Positions 1 to 6,208 of a DNA stretch of 33,114 bases are shown piece after piece. Every line of letters begins with the position of its first letter. Position 1 is the stretch's first letter. The position numbers and the translations under genes were made by a program. Origin of the DNA: an uncultured Lachnospiraceae bacterium (GTDB lineage Bacteria; Bacillota; Clostridia; Lachnospirales; Lachnospiraceae); NCBI GenBank assembly GCA_949879775.1, contig CATLBW010000020.1, positions 1-33,114 on the forward strand, written 5' to 3'. The notes beneath the pieces are model-generated. The model was not told where the DNA came from and made no database searches. It saw nothing but the letters and a program-made list of their open reading frames with translations.

Positions 1-1560
1 GATTACATACAATACAACATAGAGGGGGCGAATCAGGCAGAAATTACAGTGTTTGAAGACGAAGGGTATTCCGGGAAGAATACCAACCGCCCCCAGTTTC
101 AGAAAATGATGCAGGAGATTAAGAAAGGCGGCTGCAATTACCTTGTCTGCTACAAGCTGGACAGGTTGGGGAGAAATATTGCAGACCTGGCAAACCTTGT
201 GGAGACGTTGAATAAGCTTAACGTCTCCTTTCTTAGTATTAAGGAGCGGTTTGACACGTCCACGCCCATCGGGAAGGCGATGCTGTACTTTGCCGGGGTG
301 CTGGCGCAGATGGAGCGGGAGCAGATTGCAGAGCGCGTCCGCGACAATATGATTATGCTTGCCAGGAAGGGAAGGTGGCTGGGCGGCAACACGCCCTTGG
401 GATTTCGTGCGGAATCGGAGGAGAAGGTCGTTATCAATGGGAAAAATAAAAAATCGTTCCGTCTTGCCGTGGATGAAGAAGAGATGAAGACGGTTCGGTT
501 TATCTTTGAGGAATATCTAAAACAACAGTCGCTCATGGGAATCGTAAGATACTTCTTGAACCACGATATCAAGACAAAACGTGGGAATGAGTATACGACT
601 ACAGCCATCCGCGATATTTTGACAAATCCGGTGTACTGCCGAGCAGACCGGGAGGCTTACCAGTATTTCTGGAATCTTGGCTGCCAGGTGTGTATGGATG
701 AAGAGGAAGCAGATGGGAAATATGGTTTGATTGCCTATGCGAAAACATCTTCATCACAGTATAAGAATAAGGGAAACGCGCCGGAAAAATGGATTGTGGC
801 AAAAGGGAAACATCCTGGGATTATTTCCGGGAAGGATTTTTCCAAAATCCAAAATCTTCTTCTTAGGAACCGCTCCAAAGGGGAAGCATGGTATAAGGCG
901 CAGAATCAGATTGCGCTCCTGTCGGGAATCCTGTATTGTTCCTGCGGCCAACGGATGCGCCCGAAATATTATTCCTCCAAACAGGTGACGGAGCAGGGCG
1001 AGCGAAAATTTTCCTATCTTTGTCCCTATAAGGACATGACCCACGGAGAAAAATGTTCCGTGCCTAATGTCCAGGGCAATACCCTGGATGAACTGGTGTG
1101 CAGGGAGGTACTGCGTTATACAGAAGAAAACTCTAATATTTATCAGATGCTGCAAAAAGCGATGGAGCGCATAGAAGATACCAAAGAGGAAAAAGTGACG
1201 TCACAAGACCTTCTGGAGCGGGAGATACAGAAACGGAAAAAGGAAGTGCAGAATTTAATCTCCACGCTGGCAAAATCCGGCGGCGATGAGCAGTTTATCA
1301 GCCAGATTGAGCAGGAAGTCCTAAGATTAAACAGGGAATGTGCGTCGTTGGAAGAAGAAAAAGCAGAACTGGGAGCGGAAGGCGCAGATATCCGTGGGGA
1401 CAGGCAGCAGCTTGCATTTTTGATGGAGCAGCTATCTTCCTTTCAAAAGCTGTTTGACGCCTTGAGCGTGCCGGAAAAGAGGGAGTATCTGCGGATGATA
1501 TTGGATAAGGTTGTCTGGGACGGGGAACAGGCCCATATTTTTATCTATGGCAGCCATTGA
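1..1560 (+). CDS. Large serine recombinase (site-specific integrase), 5'-truncated by the window edge
   Basis: The frame is open from base 1 to the stop at 1560, giving 519 visible residues. The GTG at 49 is internal, so the true start lies upstream. The visible part begins late in the resolvase catalytic domain: it has the GYSGKNTNRPQF segment and the YKLDRLGRN motif of the serine recombinase core. The catalytic serine itself lies upstream of the window. A recombinase domain follows (GRWLGGNTPLGF, then the NHDIKTKRG region), then a zinc beta-ribbon (CSCGQRM, YLCPYK and a further Cys), and a C-terminal Lys/Glu-rich coiled coil (roughly 1190-1400). This architecture is typical of integrases of conjugative or mobilisable elements and phages in Firmicutes. 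Such enzymes catalyse attP x attB recombination through a serine-DNA linkage. The gene ends about 90 bp before an interrupted chromosomal gene, as expected for an integrase next to its att site. Family assignment is secure; the element type is not visible. Confidence 0.95.
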   Translation, partial: DYIQYNIEGANQAEITVFEDEGYSGKNTNRPQFQKMMQEIKKGGCNYLVCYKLDRLGRNIADLANLVETLNKLNVSFLSIKERFDTSTPIGKAMLYFAGVLAQMEREQIAERVRDNMIMLARKGRWLGGNTPLGFRAESEEKVVINGKNKKSFRLAVDEEEMKTVRFIFEEYLKQQSLMGIVRYFLNHDIKTKRGNEYTTTAIRDILTNPVYCRADREAYQYFWNLGCQVCMDEEEADGKYGLIAYAKTSSSQYKNKGNAPEKWIVAKGKHPGIISGKDFSKIQNLLLRNRSKGEAWYKAQNQIALLSGILYCSCGQRMRPKYYSSKQVTEQGERKFSYLCPYKDMTHGEKCSVPNVQGNTLDELVCREVLRYTEENSNIYQMLQKAMERIEDTKEEKVTSQDLLEREIQKRKKEVQNLISTLAKSGGDEQFISQIEQEVLRLNRECASLEEEKAELGAEGADIRGDRQQLAFLMEQLSSFQKLFDALSVPEKREYLRMILDKVVWDGEQAHIFIYGSH

Positions 1561-1639
1561 TGGGGAGCGGGCAAAGAAGTATCGGTGGCTGCCGGAGATT
1601 TTGGGCAGGCAGCAATGCCATTTGTTTCCGTTGCAGAAC

Positions 1640-1660
1640 CATTGCATTGCCACAGCCGCT
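1640..1660. mobile_element. Probable att junction (right end of the integrated element)
   Basis: Read on the minus strand, an ABC ATPase is perfectly in family as far as GPSGCG. It then switches to unrelated residues where the Walker A Lys-Ser/Thr should be. The divergence falls at about 1646-1650. The recombinase gene stops at 1560, so the element lies to the left and chromosome lies to the right. I infer that the recombinase used the conserved Walker A codons of this gene as attB. The exact crossover dinucleotide cannot be fixed without the other end of the element or an empty site. Confidence 0.7.
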
Positions 1661-1786
1661 TGGTCCTACAATCGCCAGAAAATCACCCTTATGAACCGAA
1701 AAACATATATTATGAAGCGCGGGAGTTTCTCCCTGCATCGTATGGTAAGAATATCCCGCGTGGTTGATTTCCATTAATTTTTCCAT
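1646..1786 (-). pseudogene. ABC transporter ATP-binding protein, N-terminal fragment interrupted by the element
   Basis: The minus-strand start ATG is at 1784-1786, preceded by an AAGGAG Shine-Dalgarno at about 1793-1798. The first 45 or so residues (MEINHAGYSYH, then LHNICFSVHKGDFLAIVG) are a normal N-terminus of a nitrate/sulfonate/taurine-type importer ATPase (SsuB/TauB-like). The P-loop GPSGCGKST is broken after GPSGCG, and the remaining frame to 1541 is element sequence without family resemblance. The product would lack the P-loop lysine, signature motif and Walker B, so it cannot be functional. The 3' part of the gene should lie beyond the left end of the element. Confidence 0.85.
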
Positions 1787-1933
1787 AAGATTCTCCTTGT
1801 TATCGCTTATGTTATTGTATGAGGGAAAAGGGAGATGGTGCTATTTCGCGAAAGACACTGCCCAGGAAGAATGATATCGTAACGGGGCTGTCGGTTAATA
1901 CTGATTTTTAAACCCTGATAATACAAGAAAGGA

Positions 1934-1963
1934 TTTACACTTAAACCTTGTGTCTGGTATAAT
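1934..1963 (+). promoter_or_regulatory. Sigma-A-type promoter for the 50-residue ORF
   Basis: A -35 box TTTACA at 1934-1939 and a perfect -10 box TATAAT at 1958-1963 are separated by 18 bp. The start codon of the downstream small gene lies about 43 bp beyond the -10 box. The rest of 1787-1933 shows nothing I can assign. Confidence 0.6.
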
Positions 1964-2005
1964 GAAATCACCATATAAACTGGCTATATAAAAGGTGGTG
2001 AGATT

Positions 2006-2158
2006 ATGGATAATCAAGAGTTATGCATATTGCTTGATTCTATACTGGCATTGCTTGAAACAGATAATACAGAAAAAGCAAAAGAGGTTATAAAAAATGG
2101 TATAAAACGAATTGACAAAGGTACGACAAGCAGCAGTTCAGAAATGAATAAAGAGTAA
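2006..2158 (+). CDS. Small hypothetical protein, 50 residues
   Basis: ATG at 2006 follows a purine-rich AAAGGTGGTG ribosome site at 1991-2000 and a good promoter. The product starts MDNQELCILLDSILALLETD and continues as a Lys/Glu-rich helix ending in a Ser-rich tail (TSSSSEMNKE). It looks like one amphipathic helical hairpin without signal or cysteine motifs. I do not recognise a family. A terminator-like hairpin about 50 bp downstream suggests a monocistronic unit. The good promoter, RBS and terminator around it support a real gene despite its size. Confidence 0.6.
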   Translation: MDNQELCILLDSILALLETDNTEKAKEVIKNGIKRIDKGTTSSSSEMNKE

Positions 2159-2208
2159 CGACAGGCATCTGGACTGGAAAAGCAATTGTGATAAGGCATT
2201 TTGATTGC

Positions 2209-2250
2209 GCCACAGCCCTTGTATTTTCAAGGGGTGTGGCGTTTGTTTTT
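2209..2250 (+). terminator. Rho-independent terminator after the 50-residue gene
   Basis: A 12-bp stem (GCCACAGCCCTT at 2209-2220, AAGGGGTGTGGC at 2229-2240, one mismatch or wobble) with an 8-nt loop is followed by the T-rich tail GTTTGTTTTT at 2241-2250. Confidence 0.75.
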
Positions 2251-2272
2251 CTAACCAGCTATCAAAGATGGT

Positions 2273-2325
2273 GGACACGAAGGTGTCCTGAGAGGCGGTA
2301 TGCTGTCTATAATTAACAGGCAGCA
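2273..2325 (+). other. Two further hairpins in the gap before the next small genes
   Basis: GGACAC (2273-2278) pairs perfectly with GTGTCC (2283-2288) across a GAAG tetraloop. TGCTGTCT (2301-2308) pairs with AGGCAGCA (2318-2325), with one G-U, across 9 nt. They may form a leader RNA for the small genes that follow. No known riboswitch class was recognised. Otherwise the gap 2251-2390 shows nothing I can assign. Confidence 0.4.
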
Positions 2326-2390
2326 TAAAAATCTCATCCAATTTTAAAATGCTTACTGGCTGTCTGGAATGAAAAATGATTTGCCTGCAG

Positions 2391-2513
2391 ATGAAAATCG
2401 ACAAAAAAATATTGCCAATGACAGAATCTGTCGTTGCCACTATGTATAATGGGGTTGTGAATGGGGATATGATAAGCGGGCTGGTAATGGTTTTAGAAAA
2501 TAAGAAGCAGTAA
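2391..2513 (+). CDS. Very small hypothetical protein, 40 residues (start could be 2376)
   Basis: An in-frame ATG at 2391 (alternative 2376) opens 40 residues ending LVMVLENKKQ before TAA at 2511-2513. The residue pattern (MTESVVATMYNGVVNG) looks protein-like. The stop lies 16 bp before the next gene, which suggests an operon pair. The ribosome site is weak, so it may also be the 3' remnant of a longer, decayed gene. No family recognised. Confidence 0.35.
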   Translation: MKIDKKILPMTESVVATMYNGVVNGDMISGLVMVLENKKQ

Positions 2514-2529
2514 GAAAGGAAGAAGAGAC

Positions 2530-2778
2530 ATGGGTGAAAAAGGAAAGGAACCTTGCAAGGCATTGGCTCAGGAAAAAGAGCACAGAAATGAAGCATACGA
2601 AAATGAGGTGCAGGAAGCAGTGCAGGAGCTTTCCCGGCTGGCGGCAAACGGGCGAAGCGGGCGGCTAGAGGAGCAAGTGGAGGGGATATTGGACAAGGTG
2701 CAGAACTTGGCGTTCATGGATGGTTATCATTATGCGCTTGCCGTTCTTGAGGAAGGGCTTATGAACATGAAAGCATAA
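2530..2778 (+). CDS. Small hypothetical helical protein, 82 residues
   Basis: ATG at 2530 follows AGAAAGGAAGAAGAG. The product is highly charged and predicted helical (HRNEAYENEVQEAVQELS, then EEQVEGILDKVQNLAFMDGY). It has no transmembrane segment or signal. The C-terminal FMDGYHYALAVLEEGL is reminiscent of short helical proteins found on integrative elements, but I cannot name a family. It ends 3 bp before the stop codon of the convergent XRE gene, with no room for a terminator between them. Confidence 0.6.
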   Translation: MGEKGKEPCKALAQEKEHRNEAYENEVQEAVQELSRLAANGRSGRLEEQVEGILDKVQNLAFMDGYHYALAVLEEGLMNMKA

Positions 2779-2781
2779 GAA

Positions 2782-3066
2782 TTATTTTATATTACCGCCG
2801 ATGTCACGGATAATCTGCCGGATATGGGCAAGCTGTACGTCGGTCAGCCCGCTGACTTCAATGTATTGCCTTTCATCCAGTTCCAGCAGATAATCCGTGC
2901 TTACGGAAAAGAAATGGGAGATTTTGACCAGCATTTCAATAGATGGAAGAATGTTATTATTCTCCCAATTGGAAACGGTCTGTTTCGAAACATTCAGTTC
3001 TGCGGCTAATTGGACCTGGCTCAGGTTGTGGGCGGTGCGTATTTTTTTAACAATCTCACCAAACAT
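2782..3066 (-). CDS. XRE/Cro-type HTH transcriptional regulator
   Basis: The longest frame opens at 3132, but the ATG at 3064-3066 has an AAAGGAG site 7-8 nt upstream, so I choose it (94 residues). Residues 1-60 form a classical Cro/C1 helix-turn-helix: GEIVKKIRTAHNLSQVQLA, then NVSKQTVSNWENN and PSIEMLVKISHFFSVSTDYLL. A short C-terminal helix follows. Such proteins bind short palindromes as dimers and usually repress their own and adjacent promoters. It is transcribed divergently from the WYL-led operon. A perfect 14-bp palindrome at 3115-3128 in the shared region is a natural operator candidate. I infer that it represses one or both divergent units. Confidence 0.85.
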   Translation of the reverse strand: MFGEIVKKIRTAHNLSQVQLAAELNVSKQTVSNWENNNILPSIEMLVKISHFFSVSTDYLLELDERQYIEVSGLTDVQLAHIRQIIRDIGGNIK

Positions 3067-3114
3067 AAGAAGTCTCCTTTGCGGAAGTTTTGTTTCAATA
3101 AGTGAAAAATAGTT

Positions 3115-3128
3115 TATTCTTAAGAATA
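3115..3128. promoter_or_regulatory. Perfect 14-bp palindrome, candidate XRE operator
   Basis: TATTCTTAAGAATA is a perfect dyad located 49 bp upstream of the XRE start and about 17 bp upstream of the -35 box of the divergent promoter. Its size and location fit a Cro-like dimer site. The link to the XRE protein is inference. Confidence 0.5.
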
Positions 3129-3144
3129 TCAAAATTAGTTGCTA

Positions 3145-3172
3145 TTTACAAAATATAAAAGTATGGTAAAAT
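3145..3172 (+). promoter_or_regulatory. Promoter of the WYL-led operon
   Basis: A -35 box TTTACA at 3145-3150 and a -10 box TAAAAT at 3167-3172 are separated by 16 bp in an AT-rich tract. Transcription would start near 3179, inside the first palindromic repeat that begins at 3175. The repeat could therefore act as an operator on DNA; if initiation is slightly earlier it could fold as the 5' end of the RNA. Confidence 0.55.
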
Positions 3173-3174
3173 AT

Positions 3175-3358
3175 GTCCTAAGGAGGGACCCAACGAAGTT
3201 GGGAGGATGCCTTAGGACCAGTATCGGTGAGAAGGAAGAAAAAGTCCTAAGGAGGGACCAACTGACCGGAGGGGGGACCCAACGAAGTTGGGGAGAGTCC
3301 TGAGGTCAATTCTCGATTTTCGAAGAAGAAAACCGAAGTTGGGAGGATGCCTTAGGGA
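3175..3358 (+). repeat. Nested palindromic repeat cassette in the operon leader
   Basis: Copy 1 (3175-3218) has an outer 9-bp stem GTCCTAAGG/CCTTAGGAC. Inside it is a 6-bp stem CCCAAC-gaa-GTTGGG, separated by internal loops AGGGA and AGGATG. Copy 2 begins at 3244 with the same GTCCTAAGGAGGGACC and ends at 3335-3358 with the same GAAGTTGGGAGGATGCC. Its middle is split by about 70 bp containing another nested hairpin: TGACC 3263-3267 with GGTCA 3304-3308, GGAC 3275-3278 with GTCC 3297-3300, and CCAAC-gaa-GTTGG at the tip. The whole cassette ends 17 bp before the WYL start codon. It could be an operator array, an RNA leader, or a small mobile palindromic element. No known riboswitch class was recognised. 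Confidence 0.75.
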
Positions 3359-3374
3359 TTATCAGGAGGATATT

Positions 3375-4316
3375 ATGGACAATAGGAAAATAAATAGGGT
3401 TTTAGGCATTTATACGAAGCTTCAGGGGGGCTATCTGGTAAAGAAGCAGGAAGAAGCGAATAATTATGGAGTGGATGAAAGGACCATTGAAAGGGACATA
3501 AGCGATATCAGGAATTTTATGGACGCCGATATCGAAAGCACGGGCATTGTCAACTCGGTGGTGTATGACCATGAAGATAATGGTTACCGCCTGGAACGTA
3601 TCTATCAGTTGAAACTTACCAATGGCGAAATCCTTGCCATTTGCAAGATACTGCTTGACAGCAGGGCGTTTTGCAAAGAGGAGATGTCCGATATTTTGGG
3701 CAAGCTGATTTCTTGCTGTGTCCCGGAGAAGAACCAGAAGATGGTGACAGAGCTTATCCGCAATGAGGAATTCCATTATGTGGAGCCGAGGCACAAAACA
3801 AAGTTCTTAGATATTATGTGGGAGCTTGGGCAGGCGGTCAGGGGCTGTTCGTACATAGAGATAGATTATATGAGGGCGAAGGATAAGGCGGTGGTAAAAC
3901 GCAAGGTTAAGCCCGTGGCAATCATGTTTTCCGAGTATTATTTCTATCTGACAGCGTTTATTGACGACGAGGAGGTACGCAAGGGCTTTGATGTGGTAAA
4001 TGATTCCTTCCCGACAATCTACCGTATTGACCGCATCAAAAGCATGCGTGTGTTGGATGAAAGGTTCCATATCCCGTACAGCAGCCGTTTTGAGGAAGGG
4101 GAGTTCCGCAAGAGGGTGCAGTTTATGTACGGCGGGAAGCTGCAAAAGATTAAGTTTAAATATTCCGGCTATGATATTGACGCTGTGCTGGACAGGCTCC
4201 CCACAGCGCAGGTGCTGGACGAGGAAGGAGGGGTATACACCGTAAGCGCGGAAGTATTTGGCAAGGGCATTGATATGTGGCTCAGGAGCCAGGGGGATGT
4301 GGTGGAGGTAATATAG
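3375..4316 (+). CDS. WYL-domain transcriptional regulator
   Basis: The frame is open from 3288, but that part lies in the palindromic leader. ATG at 3375 has AGGAGGA at 3364-3370, so I choose this start (313 residues). An N-terminal winged HTH (about 5-60) contains the DeoR-like recognition segment YGVDERTIERDISDIRNF. A central WYL domain follows (about 145-235; IEIDYMRAK, then KPVAIMFSEYYFYLTAF and the YRIDRI strand), and a WCX-like C-terminal extension ends in WLRSQGDVVEVI. WYL proteins sense nucleic-acid-like or other ligands and regulate phage-defence and DNA-damage genes. It is the first gene of a long operon, 56 bp before the HNH gene. I infer that it controls this operon, possibly through the palindromic repeats in front of it. 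Confidence 0.92.
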   Translation: MDNRKINRVLGIYTKLQGGYLVKKQEEANNYGVDERTIERDISDIRNFMDADIESTGIVNSVVYDHEDNGYRLERIYQLKLTNGEILAICKILLDSRAFCKEEMSDILGKLISCCVPEKNQKMVTELIRNEEFHYVEPRHKTKFLDIMWELGQAVRGCSYIEIDYMRAKDKAVVKRKVKPVAIMFSEYYFYLTAFIDDEEVRKGFDVVNDSFPTIYRIDRIKSMRVLDERFHIPYSSRFEEGEFRKRVQFMYGGKLQKIKFKYSGYDIDAVLDRLPTAQVLDEEGGVYTVSAEVFGKGIDMWLRSQGDVVEVI

Positions 4317-4372
4317 AAAACGGTGAAAAGCAGCGAAAAGTATGGTTTTTTAAAAATACGGAGGAAATAAAG

Positions 4373-5944
4373 ATGTCTGGAAGTTATGTAATGCATGTAG
4401 GAAAGGATTATCTTCCTGACCCTCGGGAGCCGATTATGGAAAGTATATTCCAACAGTATGAGAGGGTTCTCGTGGAGAGTTTGATTACGTCTTTTGGTCT
4501 GGATTTTCTGGCAAAAGACAGGCATGGCGGGGATGTCGATACCATTCATAATGTGCGTCAAATTGGTAAAGATGGGAAAATGACATATAAAAATGCATCG
4601 AACCAAGGGGCGTATGATCAGAGAGGAGATTATCAGTCCTCGGAATACCATAATAACGCAAAGTTTAAAGCAATAAACAAGGAGTTCAGCGCGCAGAAAA
4701 AGGATGGAAAGCTGGTCGATGGTTATACGGGGGAAAGGATAAGGCCCAATGACAAAACAGATTTGGACCATGTAATTTCAGCAAAGGAAATCCATGAGGA
4801 CAGAGGGCGGGTTCTGGCGGGGATGTCCGGCACCGACTTGGCGAACTGTGAAGAGAATCTGCAAATCACAAACCCTCATACAAACCGGACGAAAAAAGCG
4901 GATTCCATGGAAGAATTTCTTGGCAAGCATGGAGAAGAGTACACGGAGGGACAAAAGGAAAACATGCGTCAAAAAGATGCTCGCGCCAGAAAGGCATATG
5001 AAGCAAAGCTGGCAAAGGCTTACTATACAAGCCCTAAGTTTGCAAAGGATCTGTCATTGGCCGCAGGGGGCGCCGGTGTGCGCATGGGTGCGCGGCAGGC
5101 ATTAGGGTTTGTTTTTGCGGAAATGTGGTTTTCGGTTAAGGATGAATTTCAGGGTGCACAAATGCAGGGGCGCTTTGACCTGGGTGAATTTTTTAAAGCA
5201 TTGGGACGGGGGATTAAACGTGGATTTGAGAACGCAAAAGAAAAATATAAAGAGCTTTTTTCTAAATTTTTCAGCGGGGCAATCGCAGGGGCGCTTTCCA
5301 GCCTGACGACAACGATCTGCAATATATTTTTTACAACTGCCAAAAATGTCGTGAAGATTATCCGGCAATCCTATGCTTCCATAGTGGAAGCAGGAAAAGT
5401 GTTGTTTATAAATCCGGATAATTATACATTTGGCGAACGGATGCGGGCAGTGGCCAAAATATTGGCTACCGGGGCAAGCGTGGTCGTAGGCGTATTGGTG
5501 AGTGAGGCAATTGAAGGAACGCCCATTGGACAGATACCGGTTCTTGGCGATGTTGTCCAGTCTTTCTGTGGTGCGTTTGTAACAGGGATTATGAGTTGTA
5601 CGCTGTTGTATTTCTTAGATAGGAGCGAACTGGCACAGAAGCTTTTTCATGTGCTTGACAGTTTGCCGACTGTGGAAAAAGAGATTGCTTATTTTCGTGA
5701 ACAGGCAGAATATTTTGAACGTTATGCCGCACAAATAATGGATATAGATTTAGCACAGTTTAAAAGGGAAACAGCAATGTACGGAAGCATCGCGGTAAAA
5801 TTAGAGGGAGTCCGGTCAGAACAGGGATTGAATGAAGTTTTGAGCCAGAGTTTCCGAGAGGCAGGGATGGCATTTCCATGGAAAGGACATAGCAGCTTTC
5901 AAGACTTTATGGACGATGAGAACGCATGCCTGGTATTTGAATAA
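4373..5944 (+). CDS. HNH-type nuclease domain fused to a hydrophobic membrane region
   Basis: The frame is open from 4277, overlapping the WYL gene, but ATG at 4373 has a GGAGGAAAT site just upstream (523 residues). Residues 110-175 look like an HNH endonuclease core: GYTGERI, then DLDHV with D132-H133, and NCEENLQITNPHTN with N158, N162 and N171. The DH...N...N arrangement matches HNN-type HNH enzymes, which cut DNA using one metal ion. Residues about 175-215 are highly charged. The C-terminal half has three hydrophobic stretches (about 301-327, 359-381 and 394-415), so the protein is probably membrane-associated, followed by a soluble helical tail. A nuclease on a membrane anchor next to dynamin-like GTPases suggests a membrane-localised effector. 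Its stop overlaps the next start (TAATG). The domain call is good; the cellular role is inference. Confidence 0.75.
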   Translation: MSGSYVMHVGKDYLPDPREPIMESIFQQYERVLVESLITSFGLDFLAKDRHGGDVDTIHNVRQIGKDGKMTYKNASNQGAYDQRGDYQSSEYHNNAKFKAINKEFSAQKKDGKLVDGYTGERIRPNDKTDLDHVISAKEIHEDRGRVLAGMSGTDLANCEENLQITNPHTNRTKKADSMEEFLGKHGEEYTEGQKENMRQKDARARKAYEAKLAKAYYTSPKFAKDLSLAAGGAGVRMGARQALGFVFAEMWFSVKDEFQGAQMQGRFDLGEFFKALGRGIKRGFENAKEKYKELFSKFFSGAIAGALSSLTTTICNIFFTTAKNVVKIIRQSYASIVEAGKVLFINPDNYTFGERMRAVAKILATGASVVVGVLVSEAIEGTPIGQIPVLGDVVQSFCGAFVTGIMSCTLLYFLDRSELAQKLFHVLDSLPTVEKEIAYFREQAEYFERYAAQIMDIDLAQFKRETAMYGSIAVKLEGVRSEQGLNEVLSQSFREAGMAFPWKGHSSFQDFMDDENACLVFE

Positions 5945-6195
5945 TGTTTTCATGTGACCGATGCGGCGAGTGCTGCAGGCATGTTAACCTGTCTCAACTG
6001 TACTGTGGGCTTGACCGCGGCGATGGTATATGTAGGTATCTGCAAGGGAATCTGTGCAGTATTTATGAGACGCGGCCGCTTTTGTGCCGTGTAGATGAAA
6101 GTTATGAACTGTTTTTCAAAGATAAAATGAAAAGGGAAGATTATTATAACCGAAACAAAAGAATGTGCGAAAAATTTAAAAAATACAATAGATGA
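5944..6195 (+). CDS. YkgJ-like cysteine-cluster protein
   Basis: ATG at 5944 overlaps the stop codon of the HNH gene by one base, implying translational coupling. The 83-residue product begins MFSCDRCGECCRHV, the CxxCxxCC cluster of the YkgJ (zinc or iron-sulfur cluster) family. More cysteines follow at 20, 30, 38 and 48 (LYCG, GICRYL, NLCSIYETRPLLC). The ETRPLLCR segment is also typical of the family. Members are found in many operons as metal-binding accessory or maturation proteins, often of unknown substrate. Here it sits between a nuclease-membrane protein and a glycine-rich membrane protein. It might insert a metal or modify a partner, which is speculation. Confidence 0.85.
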   Translation: MFSCDRCGECCRHVNLSQLYCGLDRGDGICRYLQGNLCSIYETRPLLCRVDESYELFFKDKMKREDYYNRNKRMCEKFKKYNR

Positions 6196-6208
6196 AGGAG
6201 GAAATATC

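Noticed and set aside
2138..2647. 169-residue minus-strand frame
   Set aside because: It runs through a terminator hairpin and across three plus-strand small genes; the translation is low-complexity Phe/Leu/Pro/Ser-rich with no motif.
3175..3358. CRISPR array or mini-ykkC (guanidine-II) riboswitch
   Set aside because: There are only two to three copies, nested rather than regularly spaced with unique spacers. The GAA tips sit in continuous stems and do not give paired ACGR loops.
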